Shown here in pieces: positions 6,340-12,848 of a DNA stretch of 15,893 bases. Source of the stretch: Chloroflexota bacterium (GTDB lineage: Bacteria > Chloroflexota > Dehalococcoidia > SM23-28-2 > RBG-16-64-32); the NCBI GenBank assembly GCA_005880075.1, contig VBJT01000127.1, positions 1 to 15,893 on the forward strand, read 5' to 3'. Below the pieces are notes generated by a model. The model was given only the letters and a program-made list of their open reading frames with translations. It ran no database searches and was not told the DNA's origin. Numbering within the stretch: position 1 is the first letter of the stretch; every line of letters starts with the position of its first letter. The translations under genes and the position numbers were made by a program.

Positions 6340-7131
6340 CTATCGGGGCGCCATCGCGCCGGCAAAAAGCGGAAGGCCCTTCAATTCGCCGATCGCATCG
6401 ATTGTGTAGTCCGGCTCGATCGGCCCGGGTTCAGGCTCATCCTCCGTCGTCTCGAGCGGCTCGCCGCTTACCGGCCGCCGCCAGATGGCCGCCATTCCCA
6501 GCGTCTTCGCGCCTTCGACGTCTGCACGCAGGCTGTCCCCAACCATCACTGTCTCTTCCGCTTTCGCGCCCATCTCTTCGAGTGCGTAATGAAAGATACG
6601 CGGGTGCGGCTTCATGTAGCCAATCTCACACGATACTACGGTTGCTCTAAAGAGTTCGGACAAGCCGAGATCGCGCATCTCCTCGTGGAAGCGAGGGCCG
6701 CTATAGCCACGGTTCGTGACCGCGCCGAGGCGATAGCCGCGCGCCTTTAGCCATTGCAGCGTAGGCAGCACATCGGGGAAGAGTTCCCGCCCGAGAAACG
6801 CCCCACCGAGGTTCCACGCCTCCCATAGCTCCTGGCCCTGCTCCGCGGTCAAATCCAGGTCGTGCCGGGCGGCGACGCGGCGGCACAACTCCGGGTAGTT
6901 AGGATCAACGCAGTCGCCGTGAAAAGCGCGGCTCGTCTCCTCCTCCACCGCGAGCCGTATGTCGCGCCCAGGATAGAAGCGTTCGCCTTCAAAGTGATAA
7001 TCCCAACTGGCGAGAAGCTCGCGGATGCGGCGCACTGTCTCCTTGCGAATGAACTCGCGGGGTGGCATGTTCGGGAAGTGCCAGAGGGTATCGCCGAGGT
7101 CGAAGAACACGGTGGTAATGGGCTGAGTCAT
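6340..7131 (-). CDS. HAD-superfamily hydrolase
   Basis: The 263-residue protein has the four HAD motifs. Motif I is VFFDLGDTLW with nucleophile Asp11, motif II is AVTN with Thr139, motif III has Lys174 in YMKPHPRIF, and motif IV is MVGDSLRADVEGA with Asp199 and Asp204. A helical cap lies between motifs I and II, as in subfamily IA. Motif I is DLGDT rather than DxDGT, so the usual acid/base Asp at +2 is Gly. Such forms are found among HAD-IA proteins, but phosphatase activity is then less certain. The C-terminus (EDEPEPGPIEPDYTI) is acidic and typical of phosphoglycolate- or nucleotide-phosphatase-like members. Its ATG overlaps the vapC stop by 4 nt (ATGA), placing it in the vapBC-HAD-argH-rpe run. 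Substrate unknown. Confidence 0.88.
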   Translation of the reverse strand: MTQPITTVFFDLGDTLWHFPNMPPREFIRKETVRRIRELLASWDYHFEGERFYPGRDIRLAVEEETSRAFHGDCVDPNYPELCRRVAARHDLDLTAEQGQELWEAWNLGGAFLGRELFPDVLPTLQWLKARGYRLGAVTNRGYSGPRFHEEMRDLGLSELFRATVVSCEIGYMKPHPRIFHYALEEMGAKAEETVMVGDSLRADVEGAKTLGMAAIWRRPVSGEPLETTEDEPEPGPIEPDYTIDAIGELKGLPLFAGAMAPR

Positions 7132-7535
7132 AGGTCCTTCGGGTCGAATCGGGTAACGCCCGCGATAGTATCATATGCTCGATCAGTAGATATGATGCCT
7201 TCCAGCCCGTATTGCAGCACGACAGCGGCGTGGATAGCATCTCGAGGATCAAGCCGCGGGTGCGTGCGTAGCACTAATCGCGCACTAAGCATTATCGCGT
7301 GATCAACCGAAAAGGGAGCTTGGAAAAGCTTCAGCAGCCGATCCAAATATCGCAGTCCGATCTCCTCTCGCCGACGGTACCAATAGACATACATCACCTC
7401 CTGCAAAGCCTCAGTATCCGTGTTGGCAATCTCGCGGCCAGCACGCACGTCAGCGAGGAGCCTGCGGCAGGGATCGCGGTACGAGTGGGGCTGGCCTCGT
7501 GCATAAATGAAGACATTAGCGTCGATCAGCTTCAA
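7128..7535 (-). CDS. vapC: PIN-domain ribonuclease toxin (VapC-like)
   Basis: The 135-residue protein is a single PIN domain. The acidic active-site set is visible: Asp5 in KLIDANVFIYA, Glu42/Glu46 in TEALQEV, Asp99 in DPRDAIHAA, and Asp118 in IISTDRAYD. Family members are Mg-dependent RNases that cut tRNA or rRNA and are held inactive by the partner antitoxin. The start overlaps the end of the antitoxin gene by 20 nt, typical of coupled VapBC pairs. All key acids are present, so the toxin looks intact. The downstream HAD gene overlaps by 4 nt. Confidence 0.9.
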   Translation of the reverse strand: MKLIDANVFIYARGQPHSYRDPCRRLLADVRAGREIANTDTEALQEVMYVYWYRRREEIGLRYLDRLLKLFQAPFSVDHAIMLSARLVLRTHPRLDPRDAIHAAVVLQYGLEGIISTDRAYDTIAGVTRFDPKDL

Positions 7536-7797
7536 GATCCCGCTCGATCTCTATCATCTCCTCCGCTGGACCGCGCTGGATTATATCCTTCAGTTCCTCC
7601 CAGGAGCCAAGATTGTCTTCACCTGCGAAAATCCACTCCAGCGCCTCCTGCTTCTCCCGTTCGGATGGTGAAACTACGTACATGGCAACCGCCTCTCGTA
7701 TCATTGACCCCACGGAGCGTCCCTCGGCCTGAGCCCGCTCCTCCAGCGTCCGGTATTCTTTGGGATCGAATAGTACTTCTACGCGCTTCGACTTCAA
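7516..7797 (-). CDS. vapB: Ribbon-helix-helix antitoxin (VapB-like)
   Basis: The 93-residue protein begins with a ribbon-helix-helix-type segment: KRVEVLFDPKEY as the beta-ribbon, then RTLEERAQAEGRSVGSMIREAV as two helices (about 4-37). A Glu-rich tail that would wrap the toxin follows. It is predicted to bind and neutralise the adjacent PIN toxin and to repress its own promoter. The start is TTG at 7795-7797, supported by a consensus GGAGGT ending 5 nt upstream (7808-7803); no in-frame ATG is nearby. The upstream region contains inverted repeats suitable as operators (separate entry). The exact antitoxin family (CopG/RHH or a relative) is inferred from pattern only. Confidence 0.82.
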   Translation of the reverse strand: MKSKRVEVLFDPKEYRTLEERAQAEGRSVGSMIREAVAMYVVSPSEREKQEALEWIFAGEDNLGSWEELKDIIQRGPAEEMIEIERDLEADRR

Positions 7798-7805
7798 AGC
7801 AGACC

Positions 7806-7853
7806 TCCGTATGCCTACGGATCATACCACATGACAACTATCCGGTATCATCC
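7806..7853. promoter_or_regulatory. Divergent promoter/operator region of vapB and the 2H gene
   Basis: Two inverted repeats are visible. TCCGTA (7806-7811) and TACGGA (7816-7821) form a small stem that includes part of the vapB Shine-Dalgarno. GGATCATACC (7819-7828) and GGTATCATCC (7844-7853) are reverse complements with one mismatch. The second pair contains outward-facing -10-like boxes: TATGAT on the minus strand (7826-7821) and TATCAT on the plus strand (7846-7851). Neither has a good -35 box. A VapB-VapC complex binding here could control both directions; this is inference. Confidence 0.45.
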
Positions 7854-7858
7854 TTGGC

Positions 7859-8398
7859 ATGGCCGAGGAACTGTACGGCATTGTCTCTGAGCTGGATGAG
7901 GAGCACCAAGAGGCGGTCTGGCGACTGTGGACAGACGTCGAGCGCGAGTTCGGCGTCAGCATTAGCAAGACGCACGTCCCGCACTTCACATACCACTGCG
8001 CGAAGTCTTACGGGGCGTCGGTACATCGACTTCTTGCGAACGTCGCGGCGACGATGGCACCGGCTGTGACGGCGTCGTTTATTCTCGGCGTCTTCAACGC
8101 GCCACCGCCGCTCTTCTTTCTTCCTCTCGTGAGAACCGCCGACCTCAATTCGATCCACCGGAGGCTCTGGGCAGATCTGGGCTCAATCGCGACCGGCGTG
8201 ATGGATCGCTATGCTGCCGAGCGGTGGTTCGCAACCGTGAACCTGGCGCCGGACCTCGAGAACGATATCTCGCGCGATCTGCTCCCGTTCCTGCTGCAGC
8301 GAGACGTCGCTTGGTCGCTCACGATCGACAACATCTGCCTCCTGCACGACACCGGCGAGCGCCAGATAATCGAAGCCCGCTTCAGGCTCACGGGATAG
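7859..8398 (+). CDS. 2H phosphoesterase / 2'-5' RNA ligase-like protein with degenerate second motif
   Basis: The 179-residue protein has the bilobal pattern of the LigT/2H family, whose members hydrolyse or ligate 2',3'-cyclic or 2'-5' phosphodiesters in RNA or nucleotides using two H-x-T/S motifs. The first motif is intact: VPHFTYH (40-46, His42 and Thr44). The second should read W-x-P-H-x-T-L-A, but here it is WFATVNLA (123-130), with Thr126 and Asn128 in place of His and Thr. The following AWSLTIDNICLL is the usual strand after it. The protein may therefore be non-catalytic or a binding protein. The ATG at 7859 has no Shine-Dalgarno and follows a -10-like box by 7 nt, so the mRNA may be leaderless. 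The 3' end overlaps argG convergently by 11 bp. Confidence 0.75.
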   Translation: MAEELYGIVSELDEEHQEAVWRLWTDVEREFGVSISKTHVPHFTYHCAKSYGASVHRLLANVAATMAPAVTASFILGVFNAPPPLFFLPLVRTADLNSIHRRLWADLGSIATGVMDRYAAERWFATVNLAPDLENDISRDLLPFLLQRDVAWSLTIDNICLLHDTGERQIIEARFRLTG

Positions 8399-9608
8399 CG
8401 CCGGCGTCGTCATCGTCGGACGCCTGCGCCTGTGCTTGTACGCGTACCGGAAGTCCCCAGATATTGATGAACCCGACGGCCGCGTTGCGGTCAAAGCTGT
8501 CGCCCTTGTCGTAGGTGGCGAGCGAGAAGTCGTACAGGCTCTTCGGCGACTTGCGGCCGACGGCAACCGCGGTGCCCTTGTGCAGCTTTACGCGCACGGT
8601 TCCCGACACGTGCCGCTGAGTCGACTGGATATAGGCAGCGAGATCGCGGTGGTGCGCCGAGAACCAGAGTCCGTTGTACACGACCTCCGCGTACTCCTCC
8701 GCGAGCCGCGCTTTCAGCCGCCGCTGTTCTTTGGATAGCGTGAGCGACTCCAGCGCCTCGTGCGCTATAAGCAGCGTAATCCCGGCCGGTGCTTCGTAAA
8801 TCTCCCGCGACTTGATGCCGACGAGCCGGTCCTCGACGCTGTCGATGCGCCCGATGCCGTGCTCACCCGCGAGTTCATTGAGCTGCTTGACCAGCGCCAC
8901 CGCCTCGATCTCTTTACCATCCAGCGAGACGGGACCCCCGCGCTCGAAGCCGATCTCGACGTAGGCCGGCTCGTCAGGTGCTTCCGCCGGCGACTTCGTC
9001 CAGGCGTACACATCCGCCGGCGGCTCGACCCACGGGTCTTCCAGAACCCCCGTCTCGATGCTGCGTCCCCAGAGGTTTTCGTCGATGCTGTAGGGGCTGG
9101 CTTTGGTGACATTGATAGGGATCGAATGCTCCTGCGCGTAGGCAATCTCGGACTCGCGGTCCATCTCCCATTCCCGTAGGGGGGCGACGATCTTCAGCTC
9201 AGGGGCGAGCGCCTGCACCGACACGTCGAGGCGGACCTGGTCATTGCCTTTGCCCGTGCAGCCGTGGGCGACAGTCGTGGCGCCTTCATCCCGGGCAACT
9301 GCTACCATCTCGCGGGCGATCAGCGGTCGCGAAAGAGCCGTCGCCAGCGGGTAATGGCCCTGGTAGCGAGCGCCCGCGAGCAGCGCAGGAAAGGCGAAGT
9401 GCCGAACGAACGTCTCCTGCGCATCCTGCCAGACGTGGCGCGAGGCGCCCGCCGCGATCGCCCGGGACTGAAGCTCCTCGCGCGAGCGGTCCATACCCAC
9501 ATCGACTGTCAGAGCGACAACTTCGTAGCCCCGCTCTTCCTTGAGCCAGCGGATGGCGACGGAGGTATCGAGGCCGCCGGAATAAGCGAGGACGATCTTC
9601 TCAGGCAT
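8388..9608 (-). CDS. argG: Argininosuccinate synthase
   Basis: The enzyme joins citrulline and aspartate using ATP to make argininosuccinate. The 406-residue length is normal. The N-terminal ATP-pyrophosphatase loop AYSGGLDTS (8-16) and the conserved HGCTGKGNDQVR (115-126) are intact, as are YPLATALSRPLIA (86-98) and SPYSIDENLWGRSIE. The C-terminal tail is Gln/Ala- and Asp-rich (AQAQASDDDD), which is not conserved. The ATG is at 9606-9608, 26 nt after the argD stop, so it probably belongs to the argCJBDG transcript. argH is not next to it; the vapBC-HAD block and the plus-strand 2H gene lie between. Confidence 0.97.
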   Translation of the reverse strand: MPEKIVLAYSGGLDTSVAIRWLKEERGYEVVALTVDVGMDRSREELQSRAIAAGASRHVWQDAQETFVRHFAFPALLAGARYQGHYPLATALSRPLIAREMVAVARDEGATTVAHGCTGKGNDQVRLDVSVQALAPELKIVAPLREWEMDRESEIAYAQEHSIPINVTKASPYSIDENLWGRSIETGVLEDPWVEPPADVYAWTKSPAEAPDEPAYVEIGFERGGPVSLDGKEIEAVALVKQLNELAGEHGIGRIDSVEDRLVGIKSREIYEAPAGITLLIAHEALESLTLSKEQRRLKARLAEEYAEVVYNGLWFSAHHRDLAAYIQSTQRHVSGTVRVKLHKGTAVAVGRKSPKSLYDFSLATYDKGDSFDRNAAVGFINIWGLPVRVQAQAQASDDDDAGAIP

Positions 9609-9634
9609 GGGTACGGCAGGTCTAAGACCCGCGG

Positions 9635-10843
9635 CTACTTGGGCCCTCCGGCCTCGAACCGCGCGAGCACGCGGTCCATCACGTCGATGGCGCCGTCGAT
9701 CTCATCTTCGCTGACGGTCAGCGGTGGGATGAAGCGAAGTGCGGTGGGCTTGACGTTGTTCACCAGCAGGCCTTCCTGGGAGCACATGCCCATCATCTCT
9801 TCCGCGGTGGGCCGGTCGAGTTCGAGCGCCCAGATGAGGCCCTTGCCGCGCACCTCCGTGACCATCGGGTGGCGGTCGGCCAGCGAGTGCAGCTTGCGCT
9901 CGAAGTACTCGCCCTTCTTCGCGACCTCTGCCGGCAGTCTATGGTCCAGCATGTACTTCAGGACCGTATGGCCGACCTCGCAGGCGAGTGCGTTGCCGCC
10001 GAATGTGGTGCCGTGTTCGCCCTGGCCGAGGACGGCGCAATGGTCCTTGGCCAGAAACGCGCCGATCGGAAACCCGCCACCGAGCGCCTTCGCCACCGCC
10101 ATCGCGTCCGGCTCGATCCCGTAGTGTTGGTGCGCGAAGAGCTTACCGGTGCGCCCAAGGCCCGTCTGCACTTCATCCAGCATCAGCAAGATGCCCGCCT
10201 CGTCGCACCAGGCGCGCACCTGCGGAAGGTAGTCGTCGTCCGGGACATTGACGCCGCCCTCGCCCTGCAGCGGTTCCAGCAGCACTGCTGCCGTCTTGCC
10301 GGTCGTCGCCTTCTTGATCGCCGGCACATCATTGAACGGCACGCGGACGAAGCCCTCGACAAGAGGCGTGAACGGCGCGCGGTACTTCTCGTTGCCCGCC
10401 GCCGTCACCGTCGCGAGCGTGCGACCATGGAACGCGTCCTCGGCGACAATAATCTCGAAGGCGCCGTCGCGCTTCTCCTTACCCCACTTGCGTGCGATCT
10501 TGAGCAGGCCTTCGACAGCCTCCGCGCCGCTGTTACAGAAGAAGACCTTGTCGAGCCTCGAGCTGTCGCAGAGCAGCTTCGCCAGCTTCACCTGCGGGAT
10601 CGTGTAGTAATAATTCGACGTGTGCATCAGCTCGTGCGATTGACGCTCGATCGCCCGGACGACCTCGGGATGGCAATGCCCCAGGCTGACCGCCGCGATA
10701 CCGGCGACGAAATCTAAGTACTCCCGGCCATCCAGGTCCCAGACGCGCGTGCCTTCGCCCCGTACGAGCGTGATCGGCAGCCGCTTGCTGGTCGGTAGGA
10801 AGTATTGCTTTTCCAGTTCGATCCAGTCCTCTTTTTCGGTCAT
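9635..10843 (-). CDS. argD: Acetylornithine aminotransferase
   Basis: This PLP-dependent class III aminotransferase converts N-acetylglutamate semialdehyde to N-acetylornithine. From the ATG at 10841-10843 it has 402 residues. Motifs: FCNSGAEAVE (102-111), AFHGRTLAT (137-145), LLEPLQGEGG (188-197), LMLDEVQTGLGRTG (220-233, Asp223 contacting the cofactor) and AVAKALGGGFPIGA with PLP-lysine Lys252. An open extension to 10951 exists, but it reads Arg/Asn-rich and overlaps argB, so it is rejected. The chosen start overlaps the argB stop by 4 nt (ATGA). A role in lysine synthesis as a succinyl-DAP transaminase is also possible for this family; the context favours arginine. Confidence 0.95.
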   Translation of the reverse strand: MTEKEDWIELEKQYFLPTSKRLPITLVRGEGTRVWDLDGREYLDFVAGIAAVSLGHCHPEVVRAIERQSHELMHTSNYYYTIPQVKLAKLLCDSSRLDKVFFCNSGAEAVEGLLKIARKWGKEKRDGAFEIIVAEDAFHGRTLATVTAAGNEKYRAPFTPLVEGFVRVPFNDVPAIKKATTGKTAAVLLEPLQGEGGVNVPDDDYLPQVRAWCDEAGILLMLDEVQTGLGRTGKLFAHQHYGIEPDAMAVAKALGGGFPIGAFLAKDHCAVLGQGEHGTTFGGNALACEVGHTVLKYMLDHRLPAEVAKKGEYFERKLHSLADRHPMVTEVRGKGLIWALELDRPTAEEMMGMCSQEGLLVNNVKPTALRFIPPLTVSEDEIDGAIDVMDRVLARFEAGGPK

Positions 10844-11619
10844 GCGATGGTTGTTCCCGGCATATTCCCTTCGATTGTGCGCACGAGTGCGTGCTCGACA
10901 CGACCATCGACGATTATTGTTCGCACGCCTTCTTGGGCAGCCTTCAGGCACGCGCGTACCTTCGGTATCATACCCCCCTGGATGACTCCTGACTCGATCA
11001 GATTCACCGCTTCCGCGGGTTCGAGGCGGGCGGCGATTTGGTCGTTATCTAGTTGGATGCCTGGAACGTCCGTCAGGAATACAAGCCGACAAGCACCATC
11101 GATGGCCGCAGCGACCGAACCCGCCGCTTCATCCGCATTTACATTCACAAGTTGGGCGGTGGGCCGTTCGCCATCCCAGAGGACGCCTATGGGCGCGATT
11201 ACCGGGATCAACCCGCTGTGCCACAATGTGGCCAGCACCGCAACCTCAATATCAGTGACTTCACCAACGAGGCCCAATTTTTCATCTGCGAGGCGCGTAC
11301 CCATTAACCCGCCATCTGCACCCGACAAACCTACGGCTGCTCCTCCCAGCGAGCAGAGTGACGCGACGATCCTCTTGTTCACGAGCCCGGCGAGAACCGC
11401 CACCACTACTTTCAGCGATTCATCGTCGGTGACCCGCAGTCCGCTCTCGAAGCGTGTCGGCAGGTTATGTAGAGCGAGCCACTCGCTGATTAAGGATCCC
11501 CCTCCGTGTACGACGACCGGCCGCAACCCGCGTCGCTGAAGCTCAACAACGTCGGCGAGCGTCGTGTCGTAACTCCCCAACGTCGAACCCCCAATCTTGG
11601 CGACGATGATTTCAGCCAT
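10840..11619 (-). CDS. argB: Acetylglutamate kinase
   Basis: The 259-residue amino-acid kinase phosphorylates N-acetylglutamate, the second step of arginine synthesis. Motifs: VAKIGGS (6-12, Lys8), VVHGGGSLI (37-45), GLRVTD (60-65), VNVNADEAAG (158-167), FLTDVPG (181-187) and GGMIPKV (215-221, Lys220). It lacks the N-terminal helix extension of the hexameric, arginine-inhibited type, which suggests (by inference) that enzyme inhibition by arginine may be weak and that control could lie at transcription. The start ATG at 11617-11619 has no clear Shine-Dalgarno; heptamer repeats lie upstream. It sits between the argJ remnant and argD. Confidence 0.95.
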   Translation of the reverse strand: MAEIIVAKIGGSTLGSYDTTLADVVELQRRGLRPVVVHGGGSLISEWLALHNLPTRFESGLRVTDDESLKVVVAVLAGLVNKRIVASLCSLGGAAVGLSGADGGLMGTRLADEKLGLVGEVTDIEVAVLATLWHSGLIPVIAPIGVLWDGERPTAQLVNVNADEAAGSVAAAIDGACRLVFLTDVPGIQLDNDQIAARLEPAEAVNLIESGVIQGGMIPKVRACLKAAQEGVRTIIVDGRVEHALVRTIEGNMPGTTIA

Positions 11620-11631
11620 GTGAGATGAACC

Positions 11632-11659
11632 ACTGATAACCGATAACTGACAACTGGCA
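11632..11659 (+). repeat. Tandem heptamer repeat between argJ and argB (4 units of ACYGRYA type)
   Basis: Four contiguous 7-nt units (11632-11638, 11639-11645, 11646-11652 and 11653-11659) follow the consensus AC-T/C-G-A/G-T/C-A, beginning with ACTGATA. They fill most of the short gap between the argJ end fragment and the argB start. The pattern recalls the heptanucleotide short tandem repeats best known in cyanobacteria. It lies just upstream of argB and replaces a normal ribosome-binding region. Confidence 0.6.
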
Positions 11660-11665
11660 TGTCTC

Positions 11666-11866
11666 CTAAGTCGTATACAGACTATTGAGGCGCACGTAGT
11701 CTTCGGTTAGGTCGGACCCCCAGGCCGTCGCTGTGGATTCCCCGAGCCCCATAGTCACCCTCATCCGCACCTCCCGGGGAGCGAGGCAGGCCTTCGCCGC
11801 GACCGGATCGTAGAGCTGTGGCACCCCAGCGTTGTACAGGCACACCTCTATGCCGTCAGGTCCCAT
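11666..11866 (-). pseudogene. argJ: C-terminal fragment of ArgJ in a shifted frame
   Basis: This 66-residue frame reads GPDGIEVCLYNAGVPQLYD... and ends ATAWGSDLTEDYVRLNSLYTT, the unmistakable C-terminus of ArgJ (family: SATAWGCDLTxDYVxINxxYxT). The homology extends upstream of its ATG as TALYL, so it is the displaced end of the same gene rather than an independent protein. Its ATG overlaps the stop of the upstream part (TGATG at 11868-11864), so translational coupling could still make it as a separate peptide. About 20-25 residues of ArgJ that normally join the two parts, including the conserved PNWGR segment, are absent from both frames. Confidence 0.85.
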
Positions 11867-12834
11867 CAGATACAGCGCTGTCGGTAGACAGCCGTCTTCA
11901 CGCCGAGCGACATCACGATCTCCCGCGCCGCCTTCCGCGCGTCCTCGTGAGTGGCGGCCTCCTCCACGCGCGCTTCGATGACCTTAGTCGCCCCCTCGGC
12001 GTCGGCCACCATCTGCTTCGCGAGATCTGTGCAGACCAGCCGCAGAGCAGCACGGAAGCTCTTCTCGTCCGCATGACCTTCGTCGATCGGCCCACCGCCC
12101 GCCAAACCATTCGCCATAACGACGACGGTATCGTCGGGGCTGGTGTCGCTATCGATGTCGATCATATTGAAGGAGTCGTCCACGGCGTCCTTGAGAGCGT
12201 GCGCGAGGAACAACTGCGTCACCGCGGCGTCGGTCGTCACAAAGCACAGCATCGTTGCCATGTTCGGATGGATCATGCCAACGCCTTTCACTACGCCGCC
12301 CATTGACCAGCCGTTCCCCCGCACCGCGACGTGCTTTGGCTTCGTGTCCGTCGTCATGATGGCTCGGGCGAAGTCCATTCCGCCCTCCCTCGATACCCGA
12401 ATCTCCTCGATGCCGCGGCTGATTCGGCCCATCGGCAGGAACGTCCCGATTACGCCGGTTGAGGCGACGACAACCTCATGCGGATCGATCCCGAACTTCG
12501 CGCCGGTCAGCTGCGCCATCTTGATCGCATCCTCGATCCCGCGCTCGCCCACCGAACAGTTCGCGCACCCGGCGTTCGCGACAATCGCCTGCGCACTCCC
12601 CCTCGCCAGGTGCTCCATCGATACCAGGAGCGAGGCACCTTTCAGTGCGTTCCGTGTGTATACCCCGGCCGCCACGCAAGGCGCCCCCGAATGGACAAGC
12701 CCGACATCTAGCTTGTCCCAGTCTGTCCGCACGCCGACCTTCGCGGCCCCGGCGACAAAGCCCTTCGGCGTCGTCACCGTCCCTTCAGGTATTAACTCGA
12801 TACCTTCGCTAATTACGCTTGTTCCGTGTTCCAT
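11866..12834 (-). CDS. argJ: Glutamate N-acetyltransferase/ornithine acetyltransferase, main part, C-terminally truncated by frameshift
   Basis: ArgJ recycles the acetyl group from acetylornithine to glutamate. The frame contains TPKGFVAGAAKVGVR, VANAGCANCSVG, VVVASTGVIG and KGVGMIHPNMATML. Thr194 (counted from the ATG) is the self-cleavage nucleophile at the Ala-Thr junction. It reaches SLGVKTAVY and then reads five unrelated residues to TGA at 11868-11866, whereas the family continues for about 75-80 residues. The rest of the gene lies in another frame (11666-11866). The start is placed at ATG 12832-12834, with AGAGGA about 9 nt upstream. A TTG at 12852-12850 overlapping the argC stop would add six residues. 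Heptamer repeats cover the start. If the break is real, acetyl recycling is probably lost or needs two peptides. Confidence 0.88.
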   Translation of the reverse strand: MEHGTSVISEGIELIPEGTVTTPKGFVAGAAKVGVRTDWDKLDVGLVHSGAPCVAAGVYTRNALKGASLLVSMEHLARGSAQAIVANAGCANCSVGERGIEDAIKMAQLTGAKFGIDPHEVVVASTGVIGTFLPMGRISRGIEEIRVSREGGMDFARAIMTTDTKPKHVAVRGNGWSMGGVVKGVGMIHPNMATMLCFVTTDAAVTQLFLAHALKDAVDDSFNMIDIDSDTSPDDTVVVMANGLAGGGPIDEGHADEKSFRAALRLVCTDLAKQMVADAEGATKVIEARVEEAATHEDARKAAREIVMSLGVKTAVYRQRCI

Positions 12835-12847
12835 GTTCCCTGTTCCT
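12820..12847 (+). repeat. Tandem heptamer TGTTCCN x4 over the argJ start
   Basis: Four contiguous units TGTTCC plus one variable base (G, A, C, T in order) occupy 12820-12826, 12827-12833, 12834-12840 and 12841-12847. They span the argC/argJ junction, including the argJ ATG and its ribosome-binding sequence. On the mRNA they read as nGGAACA. Gain or loss of one unit would change the frame or the spacing at the argJ start. Confidence 0.7.
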
Positions 12848-12848
12848 C

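Noticed and set aside
6309..6365. N-terminal extension of argH
   Set aside because: It adds 19 unconserved residues and overlaps the HAD gene; the internal ATG gives the normal length.
9869..10717. Plus-strand frame (282 codons) opposite argD
   Set aside because: It is antisense to a motif-complete ArgD, with no recognisable domain.
10844..10951. N-terminal extension of argD
   Set aside because: It is an Arg/Asn-rich, unconserved segment inside argB; the ATGA overlap start at 10843 is far better.
11860..11890. Programmed ribosomal frameshift joining the two argJ parts
   Set aside because: No slippery heptamer is visible, and a frame change alone would not restore the missing 20-25 conserved residues.
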